40,315 nucleotides of DNA from Pseudomonas fontis (GTDB lineage Bacteria; Pseudomonadota; Gammaproteobacteria; Pseudomonadales; Pseudomonadaceae): the NCBI RefSeq assembly GCF_028656955.1, contig NZ_JAMDGY010000089.1:1-40315 (forward strand). Reading direction: 5' to 3'. A program made the position numbers and the translations under genes. Under the pieces are notes generated by a model, which was given only the letters and a program-made list of their open reading frames with translations, did no database searches and was not told the origin of the DNA. Below are positions 27,405 through 36,070 of this stretch, piece after piece. How positions within the stretch are numbered: position 1 is the stretch's first letter; each line of letters opens with the position of its first letter.

Positions 27405-30400
27405 ATGAACGCCGTACTCGTGCGTACCTGCCTCTGCGTGCTCTTGAGCCTGGCTTGCCTGGCACCTGCCTGGGGTGGGGGCGAGCCGCTGCAGCTGCTC
27501 GGGCGATCCACGGTCAGTGGCTATGCGTTATCGCTGACACCGGCCGAGCGTGACTATCTGCAGGCGCACCTGCCGCTGCGCCTGGGCACCTCGGCGCCGG
27601 ACTATCCGCCGCTGGATATCGTCACCACCGGGCATGACTACGAAGGCTTGAGCGCCGACTATATGGCGTTGATTGCGCAATTGTTGCAGGTCCGGGTACA
27701 GGTGCTGCGCTACCCGGACCGCGCGGCCGCCATCGCCGCGCTCAAGGCCGGCGAGATCGACGTGCTGGCATCCGCCAATGCCTTCGAGGCCAAGGACAAT
27801 GCACTGAGCTTGTCGGCACCCTATGCCAACGATCAGCCGATGCTGACCACGCGCTTCGGGGAAAACCTGCCCAGTGCCGACCTGGCCGGCAAGAAGATCG
27901 CCATGATGTACCACTACCTGCCGCCAGAGCTGGTGCGTCGCTTCTATCCCAAGGCCCAGTTGCTGCTGTACCCCTCGTCGCTGGACGGCATCAGCGCGCT
28001 GGCGTTCGGTCAGGCCGATGTCTACCTGGGCAACGCCATCGGCGCCAACTACCTGGTCAATACCAGCCACCTGGACAACGTCCAACTGGCCAACTTCGCC
28101 AGCATGGAGGTGGCCAACTTCTCCTTTGCCCTGAACCGGGGCAGCCAGCCCTTGCGCGGCCTGATCGATCGGGCGCTGAAGAGCATCCCGGCCAGCGAGC
28201 AGTTGATCATCCTGCGCCGCTGGAGTGCCGGGGGCATGAGCATTCCAGGTGAGCACCGCCTGCAACTGAGCGCCTCGGAGCAGCTCTGGGTGCATGGCCA
28301 TCCCAGGGTCAAGGTGCTGGTCAACGACAACTTCCTGCCGTTTACCTTCTTCAATGAACAAGGGCAGTTTCGCGGCATCAGTGCCGACTTGCTGGACATC
28401 GTCAGCTTGCGCACCGGGCTGGAGTTCGACGTGCAGCGGGGCGGCTCGGTGCAGCAGATCGCCGACCAGGTGCAGCAGGGCAATGCCGACATGCTCGCCG
28501 CCTTCATCCCCAGTGCCGGGCGCCAGCCGCGCCTGAGCTTTACCCGTGCCTACTTCACCAACTCCTTTGTACTGGTCACGCGGATCTCCGACCGTCACTG
28601 GCGCTCACTGGATGAGCTGCGCGGCCAGGGGGTAGCGTTGATCAGCGGCAACTTCCCCAGCGACTACCTGAAGCAGCAGTACCCCGACATTCGTATCGTC
28701 GACGCGCGGGACTCGGTGGATGCCTTGGCCCAGGTTGCCGAAGGCCGGGTCAGCGGGGCAATCATTTCGCTGATCAGCGCCCGCTACATGATTTCCAACC
28801 TTTACCGCGATGCGCTGGAAATCAACTCCACGGTGGGCACCACGCCGGCGCAGGTGACCTTCGCCACGGCGCGAGGCTCGCCAGAGTTGTTGTCGATCCT
28901 GGACAAGGCGCTGCTAAGCATTCCCCCCGAGGAAATGACCAACCTGAGCAACCGCTGGCGCCGTGAGGTGCTGGTGGATGACAGCTACTGGCGCAAGCAC
29001 CGCAACACGATCTTCCAGGGCTTCGCCGTGGCGGCTGTGCTGCTGGTATTGACGCTGGCGCGCCTGCACTTCCTGCGCAAGCAGGTCCGTGAGCGGCAAC
29101 GCCTGGTGGCCGAGCTGCAAGTGGCGAAGGATCAAGCCGATGCCGCCAGCCGGGCGAAAACCACCTTCCTGGCGACCATGAGCCACGAGATCCGTACGCC
29201 GATGAATGCCCTGATCGGCATGCTCGAGTTGGCCAAGAAGCGTGCCGACGAAGGTGTGGTCGACCATTTCTCGATGGACGTGGCGGCCGGTGCCGCGCAG
29301 GACCTGCTGCACCTGATCGGCGATATCCTCGACATTGCCCGGATCGAGTCCGGGCACCTGTCGCTGATGCCCGAGCGGGCCAACCTGCGCGAGCTGTTGG
29401 AGTCATCCGTGCGAGTGTTCGAAGGGCTGGCGCGGCAGAAGGGGCTGTACCTGCACCTGGCGTTTGCCAGTGAGGTGGAGCGCGAGGTGACGGTCGATCA
29501 ACTGCGCTTCAAGCAAGTTCTGTCGAACCTGATCGGCAATGCCATCAAGTTCACCCCTCAGGGTGGCGTGCAGGTCAGCGTGCACGGGGGCGTCAGTGCC
29601 GACACGGGCATGCTGCGCTTGCACGTGCTAGTAACGGACACCGGCGAGGGCATTAGCGAGGCCGATCAACAGCGCTTGTTCACGCCCTTCACCCAGGCCA
29701 GTGGCAACCGCCAGTCACCGCGCAGTGGTACGGGGCTGGGCCTGGCGATCAGTCGCACACTATGCGAAATGATGGGTGGGCAGCTCAGCCTGAGCAGCGA
29801 GCTGGGGCGCGGAACGCAGGTGGAGGTAAGCCTGACCTTGCCGCTGGCCCCGGCGCAGGCGTCGATAGTGCCCTCGGAGCAGTCAGTCGCCGCAAGCTGC
29901 CTGAATATCCTGATTGTCGATGACCACCCGGCCAATCGCACGCTGCTGACCCAGCAACTGACTTATCTGGGGCACCGCGTGGTGATGGCCGAGGACGGTG
30001 CCAGCGGCTTGCAGGCCTGGCGCAAGGGTGGCTTCGACGTGGTGATTACCGACTGCAACATGCCGGTAATGGATGGCTATGCCCTTGGCCGGGCGATCCG
30101 CCAGGCCGAGTCAGCCAGCACCGAGCCCGCGTGCCTGCTGCTGGGCTTGTCGGCCAATGCCCAGGTCGAGGAACGTGAGCGCTGCCTGGCTGCGGGCATG
30201 GACGATTGCCTGTTCAAACCGATCAGCCTCAAGGGTCTGGGTGATCGACTGGCAGGGGCCTCGTCGGAAATATCAGCCTGGGCCGTGGATGCGCAACAGC
30301 CTGTTTCGCCCTCCACGATCAACCTGAGCCATATCGAGAAGCTGACCCAGGGGCATCGGGAAACCACGTTGATGCTGCTGGACGATCTGGACAAGGGCAA

Positions 30401-30671
30401 TCGCGAAGACCTCGAACGTCTCGACCTGAACCTGGCCACCCGCAACCTGCGTGCCCTGGCCGACCTTGGCCATCGGGTGCGCGGCGCCGCGCGCGTCGTC
30501 GAGGCGCACTCGCTGGTGCTGGCCTGCGAGGCGCTGGAGCGTGCCTGCAAGCAGGGCTCGGAGCCGGCGAACCTGGTGCAATTGGTGGCGCAGATGCGCA
30601 CGGCCATGGAGCAATTGGGTGAGGCCATCGCGGTATACCGTCAAGAGGATGATGTCGATTCGTCGCCGTAG
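27405..30671 (+). CDS. BvgS/EvgS-like hybrid sensor histidine kinase
   Basis: A 1088-residue inner-membrane sensor. A signal/anchor segment at the N-terminus is followed by two periplasmic solute-binding (Venus flytrap) domains, about 50-280 and 290-520, then a transmembrane helix at about 539-557. Next come a HisKA domain with H594 (ATMSHEIRTPMNALIG), an ATPase domain to about 820, a receiver domain with D883, and a C-terminal Hpt domain with H1023 (LGHRVRGAAR). The relay H594-D883-H1023 to D53 of the neighbouring regulator is complete. Only about 36 residues separate the membrane helix from H594, so there is no room for the PAS domain found in Bordetella BvgS. The ligand is unknown. Same operon as the regulator (8-base gap). 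Confidence 0.93.
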   Translation: MNAVLVRTCLCVLLSLACLAPAWGGGEPLQLLGRSTVSGYALSLTPAERDYLQAHLPLRLGTSAPDYPPLDIVTTGHDYEGLSADYMALIAQLLQVRVQVLRYPDRAAAIAALKAGEIDVLASANAFEAKDNALSLSAPYANDQPMLTTRFGENLPSADLAGKKIAMMYHYLPPELVRRFYPKAQLLLYPSSLDGISALAFGQADVYLGNAIGANYLVNTSHLDNVQLANFASMEVANFSFALNRGSQPLRGLIDRALKSIPASEQLIILRRWSAGGMSIPGEHRLQLSASEQLWVHGHPRVKVLVNDNFLPFTFFNEQGQFRGISADLLDIVSLRTGLEFDVQRGGSVQQIADQVQQGNADMLAAFIPSAGRQPRLSFTRAYFTNSFVLVTRISDRHWRSLDELRGQGVALISGNFPSDYLKQQYPDIRIVDARDSVDALAQVAEGRVSGAIISLISARYMISNLYRDALEINSTVGTTPAQVTFATARGSPELLSILDKALLSIPPEEMTNLSNRWRREVLVDDSYWRKHRNTIFQGFAVAAVLLVLTLARLHFLRKQVRERQRLVAELQVAKDQADAASRAKTTFLATMSHEIRTPMNALIGMLELAKKRADEGVVDHFSMDVAAGAAQDLLHLIGDILDIARIESGHLSLMPERANLRELLESSVRVFEGLARQKGLYLHLAFASEVEREVTVDQLRFKQVLSNLIGNAIKFTPQGGVQVSVHGGVSADTGMLRLHVLVTDTGEGISEADQQRLFTPFTQASGNRQSPRSGTGLGLAISRTLCEMMGGQLSLSSELGRGTQVEVSLTLPLAPAQASIVPSEQSVAASCLNILIVDDHPANRTLLTQQLTYLGHRVVMAEDGASGLQAWRKGGFDVVITDCNMPVMDGYALGRAIRQAESASTEPACLLLGLSANAQVEERERCLAAGMDDCLFKPISLKGLGDRLAGASSEISAWAVDAQQPVSPSTINLSHIEKLTQGHRETTLMLLDDLDKGNREDLERLDLNLATRNLRALADLGHRVRGAARVVEAHSLVLACEALERACKQGSEPANLVQLVAQMRTAMEQLGEAIAVYRQEDDVDSSP

Positions 30672-30698
30672 GAAAAGGACTACAACTCAAGAGGAAAC
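30669..30698 (+). promoter_or_regulatory. AGGAAA heptads upstream of the autotransporter
   Basis: TAGGAAA (30669-30675, overlapping the kinase stop codon) and GAGGAAA (30691-30697) begin exactly 22 bp apart, the spacing of adjacent BvgA dimers. Inverted partner half-sites are not evident, so this is a weak candidate for regulator binding. Confidence 0.35.
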
Positions 30699-30763
30699 AG
30701 GCTAGCGTCAGGCTGCTTTCAGCTCCACACAATGCGCGCAGGAAGTCCACCTACAAGCCACCC

Positions 30764-30791
30764 CGGCCCCGCTTTGCGGGGCCGTTCTTTA
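30764..30791 (+). terminator. Intrinsic terminator or leader attenuator before the autotransporter
   Basis: CGGCCCCG-CTTTG-CGGGGCCG is a perfect 8-bp GC stem followed by TTCTTTA. It lies after the sensor kinase gene and only 30 bases before the autotransporter start codon. It can end the regulator-kinase message. Because almost no room is left for a promoter after it, it may instead sit in the autotransporter leader. Confidence 0.75.
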
Positions 30792-30820
30792 TGCCTGGGC
30801 GCAGGTAACCGGAGTTTTTA

Positions 30821-33319
30821 ATGAAATGTAGATTCAAGGGGCAAATCAAGCCGATCAACCTGCTGATTGCTGCACTCATGATCCAGGCGGGGGTGGCGCA
30901 TGCGGCCGATCTGGTCGTGGGCAGTGGCGAACATCAGGACGTTTCCGGGGTCTTGGGGGCTGCTAAGGTCGAAAATGGCGGGCAGCTCACTGCCCACGAC
31001 GCGCAGTTCGAACAACAGGTCTGGGTCACTGGCACGGATAGCGTGTTCTCGGTCACGGACAGTGTTCTGCAAGGTGAAGACTCTCACTTGCTCAAGGTAG
31101 AAGAGGGGGCACAGGTACAGCTGAATGCGACTGATCTCTCCCTGATGGCAAACGTTGCTACAGAGGAGGACGGCTCCAATGCCACGGCCATTGCGATTCT
31201 GTCCGGCGGTTCGGTGAAGATGAATGGAGGGGTCATCACGAGCAATGTGGACGGAATCAACGCCAACGCTGCCACATTCGATTTGAATGGCATGCAGATG
31301 CACCTTTCTGGCGAAGGCGCCTATGGCGTCTGGAGCTTGAATGGTGCATCGGGCTCGATGCGGGATTCGCAGGTCATCAGTGCCGGCAACTTTGCCGTAG
31401 GGGTGTCAGTTACCGGCCCTGTCTCTAGTGTCTTTTTGGACAACAGCTCGATCAACATGGCTGGGGAAAGTGCACACGCACTGCAACTGGCCAATGGTGG
31501 TGATATTACCGTGCAGGGCGGGACGATCAACGTCTCCGGCAGCAACGGCATGGTGCTCTCGGCATCGGCCGGCAACCTGTCGGCCCAGGGCAACCTGACC
31601 CTGACGGACGCGCGGGTACACAGCGCTGATGGCGCCGTGCTGAACAACCGAGGTAGCCGACTGGACGTGGAGTTGAACAACACCAGCGCCAGTTCGGGAC
31701 GGGGGGTGTTGCTCAATGCCATTGCCGGTTCCTCCACCCACGGTGCGCTCACCCGCCTTGGTCTGACGAACAGTCAGGTGGCCGGCGACATCAACAGCGA
31801 TGCACTCAGCACGACCGATGTCAGTCTTGCCGGGGGCAGCGTACTGACGGGTGCCATTCGTAATGGCAATGATGTGTCGGTGGACGACTCAAGCCAGTGG
31901 CTGTTGAGCGACAGCTCCTCGGTCAACTCCCTGAGTAACTTCGGCACGCTGGCCTTTGCTCCGACAACGGGCTTCAAGCAGTTACTGGTGCAGGGCGACC
32001 TGAGTGGTGATGGTCGTTTTCTGATGAATACCGACCTGGCGTCCGGGTTGGGCGATTTACTGGTCATCCAGGGCCAGACGCTGGGTAACTCGACGCTGTT
32101 GGTTGCCGATACCGGGTATGAGCCCGCTGCGGCTGAAGGGCGTTTGATGCTGGTGGATGGCAATGGTGGCCCTGGTGGCTTCACCCTGCTAGGCGGGTCG
32201 GTTGATGCCGGGGCGTTTCGCTATGTGTTGGCGCAAGACGGTGATGATTGGGTATTGATCAACAAAGCCAGTGCGCCCGAGCCTGAAACTCCAGAGGTTC
32301 CAGAGGTTCCAGAGGTTCCAGAGGTTCCAGAGATTCCAGAGGTTCTAGAAGTAGTGGACCCCGACCCTGAGCCGTCAGTACCTGTTGTCGTGGCACCGCA
32401 GCCGGCTGCCCTGAGCAAAGGCGCCAATGCTGCCGTCGCGCAGCAAACCGCCCGCGCGGCATTGTGGAGTGCCGAGACCGCCAGCCTTGGCCAGCACATG
32501 AGTGATCTGCGCTTGAGTAAGGGTGCCGGGGTGTGGGTCAAGAGCACCCAGCAGCACCAGCAGTTCGACCCCTCGACCAGCCGCGCATTCGAGCAGACCC
32601 TCAAGGGTGTGCAGGTTGGCGCCGACAAAGCCATCAGCTATGACGGCGGTACGCTGTACGTCGGCGGCCTGATCGGCATAGGCGAGTCACGCCAGCAGTT
32701 CGGTGAAGGCACCAAGGGCACCGTCGACAGTCGCACCTTGGGCGTCTATGGCGCCTGGCTGGATGCCAGCGGCCTGTATGTCGGGGCGCAGTTCAAGTAC
32801 AGCCGTTTTGATAACCGCGTGGAGGTGCTCGATAATCTGGGGGGTAAAAGCACCGGCCGATTCAACAACGACGCCTATGGTGCCAGCGTGGAGGTGGGCA
32901 AGCGCTTTGAGTTGGACCATGGGTGGTTCGTCGAACCGCAAATACAGGTGTCTGCCGGGCGGATCAAGGGCGGCAATTACACCCAGGATAATGGCTTGCA
33001 GGTGCAGGCCGGGGCGGTTGATACCTTGCAGAGTCGGGTCGGGGCGATGGTCGGGACGCAGGTGTCACTGGGCGCGGGCGTTACCTTGCAGCCGTATGTG
33101 AAGGCCGGCTGGGTCAGCGAGCATGCTGGCGATGCGCGGGTACGGGTGAATGGCCATAAGCTCAAGGCCGCGTTGCCAGGTGATCGGGCCGAAGTTGGAA
33201 TTGGCGGTGTGCTGAACCTTGGTGACAAGCACCAGGTATCGCTGCAGGCAGACTATGCCGATGGCCAGGGGATCAAGCAGCCTTGGGCGGTAACGGTGGG
33301 GTATCGCTTCGAGATGTAG
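30821..33319 (+). CDS. Pertactin-like autotransporter (type Va secretion)
   Basis: An 832-residue protein with a Sec signal peptide (to about residue 29, ...AGVAHA-AD). The passenger of about 460 residues is rich in short beta-strand turns (GGDITVQGGTINVSG, SGGSVKMNGGVITS) typical of a pertactin-type beta-helix. A Pro-Glu-Val repeat linker follows at about 490-510, then a C-terminal 12-strand autotransporter barrel from about 563 (GAGVWVKSTQQHQQFD to TVGYRFEM). The barrel ends YRFEM, two residues past the usual terminal aromatic. No RGD motif is seen in the passenger. ATG at 30821 with GGAG 6 bases upstream. Its position after a BvgAS-like pair mirrors Bordetella, where BvgAS controls pertactin, BrkA and Tcf; regulation here is inferred. 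Confidence 0.92.
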   Translation: MKCRFKGQIKPINLLIAALMIQAGVAHAADLVVGSGEHQDVSGVLGAAKVENGGQLTAHDAQFEQQVWVTGTDSVFSVTDSVLQGEDSHLLKVEEGAQVQLNATDLSLMANVATEEDGSNATAIAILSGGSVKMNGGVITSNVDGINANAATFDLNGMQMHLSGEGAYGVWSLNGASGSMRDSQVISAGNFAVGVSVTGPVSSVFLDNSSINMAGESAHALQLANGGDITVQGGTINVSGSNGMVLSASAGNLSAQGNLTLTDARVHSADGAVLNNRGSRLDVELNNTSASSGRGVLLNAIAGSSTHGALTRLGLTNSQVAGDINSDALSTTDVSLAGGSVLTGAIRNGNDVSVDDSSQWLLSDSSSVNSLSNFGTLAFAPTTGFKQLLVQGDLSGDGRFLMNTDLASGLGDLLVIQGQTLGNSTLLVADTGYEPAAAEGRLMLVDGNGGPGGFTLLGGSVDAGAFRYVLAQDGDDWVLINKASAPEPETPEVPEVPEVPEVPEIPEVLEVVDPDPEPSVPVVVAPQPAALSKGANAAVAQQTARAALWSAETASLGQHMSDLRLSKGAGVWVKSTQQHQQFDPSTSRAFEQTLKGVQVGADKAISYDGGTLYVGGLIGIGESRQQFGEGTKGTVDSRTLGVYGAWLDASGLYVGAQFKYSRFDNRVEVLDNLGGKSTGRFNNDAYGASVEVGKRFELDHGWFVEPQIQVSAGRIKGGNYTQDNGLQVQAGAVDTLQSRVGAMVGTQVSLGAGVTLQPYVKAGWVSEHAGDARVRVNGHKLKAALPGDRAEVGIGGVLNLGDKHQVSLQADYADGQGIKQPWAVTVGYRFEM
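32291..32344 (+). repeat. 9-bp tandem repeat encoding Pro-Glu-Val units
   Basis: Six head-to-tail copies of CCAGAGGTT (the fifth reads CCAGAGATT), followed by a decayed seventh. They encode the hinge between passenger and barrel of the autotransporter. The unit is a multiple of three, so slippage would change linker length without breaking the frame. Confidence 0.92.
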
Positions 33320-33327
33320 GCCGACGC

Positions 33328-33423
33328 TGTAGCCGCTGCCGATAGGCTGCGCTGGAGTCCGCAAGGGCTCCCAAAGGCGGCGCCTGCGTTGCAGGCGAGC
33401 GCAGCCTGACGGCAGCGGCTACA
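33328..33423. repeat. 96-bp palindromic intergenic repeat, copy 2
   Basis: Same element as 3-98, same length and ends, with several substitutions. It starts 9 bases after the autotransporter stop codon and separates that gene from the oppositely oriented tRNA-Gln, so it may end both transcripts. Confidence 0.85.
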
Positions 33424-33460
33424 GGCAACGTTTTGAAATTGGGAATTTGCAGAAAAAAAA

Positions 33461-33535
33461 TGGCAGGGGCGGCTGGATTCGAACCAACGCATGGCAGGAT
33501 CAAAACCTGCTGCCTTACCGCTTGGCGACGCCCCT
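33461..33535 (-). tRNA. tRNA-Gln (anticodon TTG)
   Basis: Read on the minus strand, a 75-base cloverleaf with the 3' CCA encoded. The 7-bp acceptor stem is AGGGGCG / CGCCCCT, the anticodon arm GCAGG-TTTTGAT-CCTGC gives anticodon TTG, and the T arm contains GGTTCGAATCC. A run of eight T on the minus strand (33452-33459) follows one base after the CCA end and is a likely terminator. Confidence 0.95.
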
Positions 33536-33687
33536 GTTACTGTGAGTGTCCACTGAGGGACACTGCGAAAGTGGGCGCAAATTTACCAACCTTTTCCCCG
33601 TTTGGGAACCCCAAGGCGAATAAAAAATTAATAAAAACAGCCATGTACAGGTGATTTGCGGTCATCCATCGGCTGAAAAATCATCCT

Positions 33688-33717
33688 TTGTCTTCCCGCT
33701 GCGCGATAACGCTTAAT
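33688..33717 (+). promoter_or_regulatory. Candidate dsdA promoter
   Basis: TTGTCT (33688-33693) and CTTAAT (33712-33717) are 18 bases apart, a moderate sigma70-type match, 31 bases before the dsdA start codon. The rest of 33536-33748 is AT-rich and holds no gene. Confidence 0.3.
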
Positions 33718-33748
33718 AGCCGCACCGTCTTCCCACCCGGAACAGCCC

Positions 33749-35107
33749 ATGATCCTCGACCGTCCACTCGACAGCTGGCTGCACAGCCACCCCTTGATCG
33801 CCGAGCTGATCGGCCTGCAACCGCTCAGCTGGTTCAACCCGGGCATTGCCCCGGCGGCACAGGCCCTGGGCGATGTACCGTTGAGCCTGGGCGACGTGGA
33901 CGATGCCAGCGCACGCCTGGAACGCTTTGCCAGCTTCATCCAGTCAGCCTTTCCCGAAACCCGGCCAACGGCCGGGATCATCGAATCGCCATTGATCCCG
34001 CTGCGCGCTTTGCACGCCGTGCTCTGCGCTGAGCACCAGGTGCCCGCGCAAGGCACGCTGTGGCTCAAGGCCGACAACCTGCTGCCGATCTCCGGGTCGA
34101 TCAAGGCCCGTGGCGGTATCTATGAAGTGCTCAAGCATGCCGAAGACCTGGCACTGGCCTCGGGCCTGATCCTGCCCGGCGAACCCTACAGCCAGCTCGA
34201 CAGCGATGAAGCGCGGGCCTTCTTTGGCCAGTACAGCATTGCCGTCGGTTCCACCGGCAACCTGGGCCTGTCCATCGGCATCATCAGTGCACGCCTGGGC
34301 TTCAAGGCGACCGTGCACATGTCCGCCGATGCCCGGCAATGGAAAAAGGACCGCCTGCGTCGCTGCGGAGTGACGGTGATCGAATACGCCTCGGACTACA
34401 GCGTGGCGGTGGAGCAGGGCCGCGAACAGGCAGCGGCCGACCCGATGTGCCATTTTGTCGATGACGAAAATTCGCTCAACCTGTTCCTTGGCTATGCCGT
34501 GGCGGCGCGCCGGCTGCAATGGCAATTGCACGCCGCGGGCATTGTGGTGGACGAGCAACACCCGCTGTTCGTCTACCTGCCGTGCGGCGTGGGCGGTGGG
34601 CCTGGCGGCGTGGCCTTTGGCTTGAAGCAGGTGTTCGGCGACGCCGTGCATTGCCTGTTCGCCGAGCCGACGCATTCGCCGTGCATGCTGCTGGGGGTGT
34701 ACACCGGCTTGCACGACGGGGTGAGCGTCTACGATTTCGGCATCGACAATGTCACCGCCGCCGACGGTCTGGCAGTGGGCCGACCCTCCGGGTTTGTCGG
34801 GCGTGCCATGCAGCGCCTGATCGATGGCTATTACACCGTCAGCGATGCAGACCTTTACCGAGGGCTGGCCCAGCTGGAGGCCTGCGAAGGCTTGCGCCTG
34901 GAGCCTTCCGCCCTGGCAGGCCTGCCGGGGTACCTGCGGGTGTTGCAGGAACACCAGGGCTATCGCCAGCGTCTGGGCCTGGATGAGGCGCGCATGGCCC
35001 GCGCCACCCACCTCATGTGGGGCACCGGGGGCAGCATGGTGCCGGATGAAGAAATGGACGCCTACCTTGCCCAGGGCCGTACACTGCTGGGCAACCGTCC
35101 GACCTAG
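33749..35107 (+). CDS. dsdA: D-serine ammonia-lyase (D-serine dehydratase)
   Basis: A 452-residue pyridoxal-phosphate enzyme that deaminates D-serine to pyruvate and ammonia in the cytoplasm, for detoxification and use as carbon and nitrogen. The cofactor lysine is K119 in ISGSIKARGGIYEVLKHAED; the phosphate-binding glycine loop is SVGSTGNLGLSIG, and a late CGVGGGPGGVAFGLK motif matches DsdA. Length is as in E. coli DsdA (about 440). A LysR regulator follows 18 bases downstream in the same direction; in E. coli the regulator DsdC is divergent and a permease (DsdX) is present, which is missing here. Confidence 0.95.
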   Translation: MILDRPLDSWLHSHPLIAELIGLQPLSWFNPGIAPAAQALGDVPLSLGDVDDASARLERFASFIQSAFPETRPTAGIIESPLIPLRALHAVLCAEHQVPAQGTLWLKADNLLPISGSIKARGGIYEVLKHAEDLALASGLILPGEPYSQLDSDEARAFFGQYSIAVGSTGNLGLSIGIISARLGFKATVHMSADARQWKKDRLRRCGVTVIEYASDYSVAVEQGREQAAADPMCHFVDDENSLNLFLGYAVAARRLQWQLHAAGIVVDEQHPLFVYLPCGVGGGPGGVAFGLKQVFGDAVHCLFAEPTHSPCMLLGVYTGLHDGVSVYDFGIDNVTAADGLAVGRPSGFVGRAMQRLIDGYYTVSDADLYRGLAQLEACEGLRLEPSALAGLPGYLRVLQEHQGYRQRLGLDEARMARATHLMWGTGGSMVPDEEMDAYLAQGRTLLGNRPT

Positions 35108-35125
35108 ACCGAGGGCCCTGGTGCC

Positions 35126-36070
35126 GTGCTCAACCTGCCACCCCGACTGAGCGCCCAGCTCAACAGCGCGCAGTTCGCCAACCTGCACACCTTCCTGGTG
35201 GCGGCGCGGCACCTGAGTTTTGCCCTGGCGGCCGAAGAGCTATGCCTGACCGCCAGTGCCGTCAGCCATCGCATCGCCCGGCTGGAGCGCGCCCTGGGGT
35301 TGCGCCTGTTCGAACGCCTGACCCGCCGCCTGCGCCTCACGGCTGAGGGCGAGCGGATGTTCGCGATTCTGCAGGGCACCATGGAGCAGCTGTCCGAGGC
35401 CCTGCAACCGTCGGCGCAAGACACCCCGGCGGGGCCAGTGGCGCTGTTTGCCCGGCCTTCACTGGCACAGTGCTGGCTGGTGCCGCAGTTGGCGGATTTT
35501 CATCAGCGCTACCCCGACATCGCCCTCGACCTGCGGGTGGGCAATGGCGCCATCGATTTTCGCACGCAGGGCATCGACCTGGCCCTACTGTATGCCGATG
35601 GCGATTTTCCCGGGCTGGTCAGCCGCAAATTGATGAGCGAGCGCATCGCCCCGGTGTGCAGCCCGCAGTACGCCGAACGCAACGGGCTGTTCGACGCGCC
35701 GGAAAACCTGCGCCACTGCACCTTGCTGCATGACGCACTGGCCTGGGAGAACGCGCAGTACGATGCCGAATGGCAGCTCTGGGCCCGCCAGCAGGGCCTG
35801 CTTGAACAGTTGCCACCGCGTGGGCTGAGTTTTGACCGTTCGGACCTGTGCGTCACGGCGGCGATCCATCATGCCGGTGTTGCCATGGGCCGCCAACGCC
35901 TGGTGCAGGGGCCTCTCGAGCGCGGTGAACTGATCGCGCCGCTGGGCGGCTTTACCCAGCCGGGGCGCCATGACTACTACCTGGTAAACCCGCCGCGTGA
36001 GGCGGTACCGCGACGGCTACAGGTGCTGATCGACTGGTTGCAGGCGATCAGCCCGGCAAGCGCTGACTAG
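35126..36070 (+). CDS. LysR family regulator next to dsdA (DsdC-like)
   Basis: A 314-residue LysR-type regulator. The winged helix-turn-helix is at about 17-76 (FALAAEELCLTASAVSHRIA), followed by a substrate-binding domain (RPSLAQCWLVPQLADFHQRY). The best start is GTG at 35126 with GAGGG about 10 bases upstream. The tight linkage to dsdA suggests control of D-serine catabolism, probably with D-serine as effector; this is inference from position. The stop codon overlaps that of the convergent hydrolase gene in a shared CTAG. Confidence 0.9.
   Translation: MLNLPPRLSAQLNSAQFANLHTFLVAARHLSFALAAEELCLTASAVSHRIARLERALGLRLFERLTRRLRLTAEGERMFAILQGTMEQLSEALQPSAQDTPAGPVALFARPSLAQCWLVPQLADFHQRYPDIALDLRVGNGAIDFRTQGIDLALLYADGDFPGLVSRKLMSERIAPVCSPQYAERNGLFDAPENLRHCTLLHDALAWENAQYDAEWQLWARQQGLLEQLPPRGLSFDRSDLCVTAAIHHAGVAMGRQRLVQGPLERGELIAPLGGFTQPGRHDYYLVNPPREAVPRRLQVLIDWLQAISPASAD

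Noticed and set aside
30821..33535. Genomic island inserted at the 3' end of tRNA-Gln
   Set aside because: The tRNA faces the BvgAS/autotransporter genes, but I found no integrase and no second copy of the tRNA 3' end in the window.
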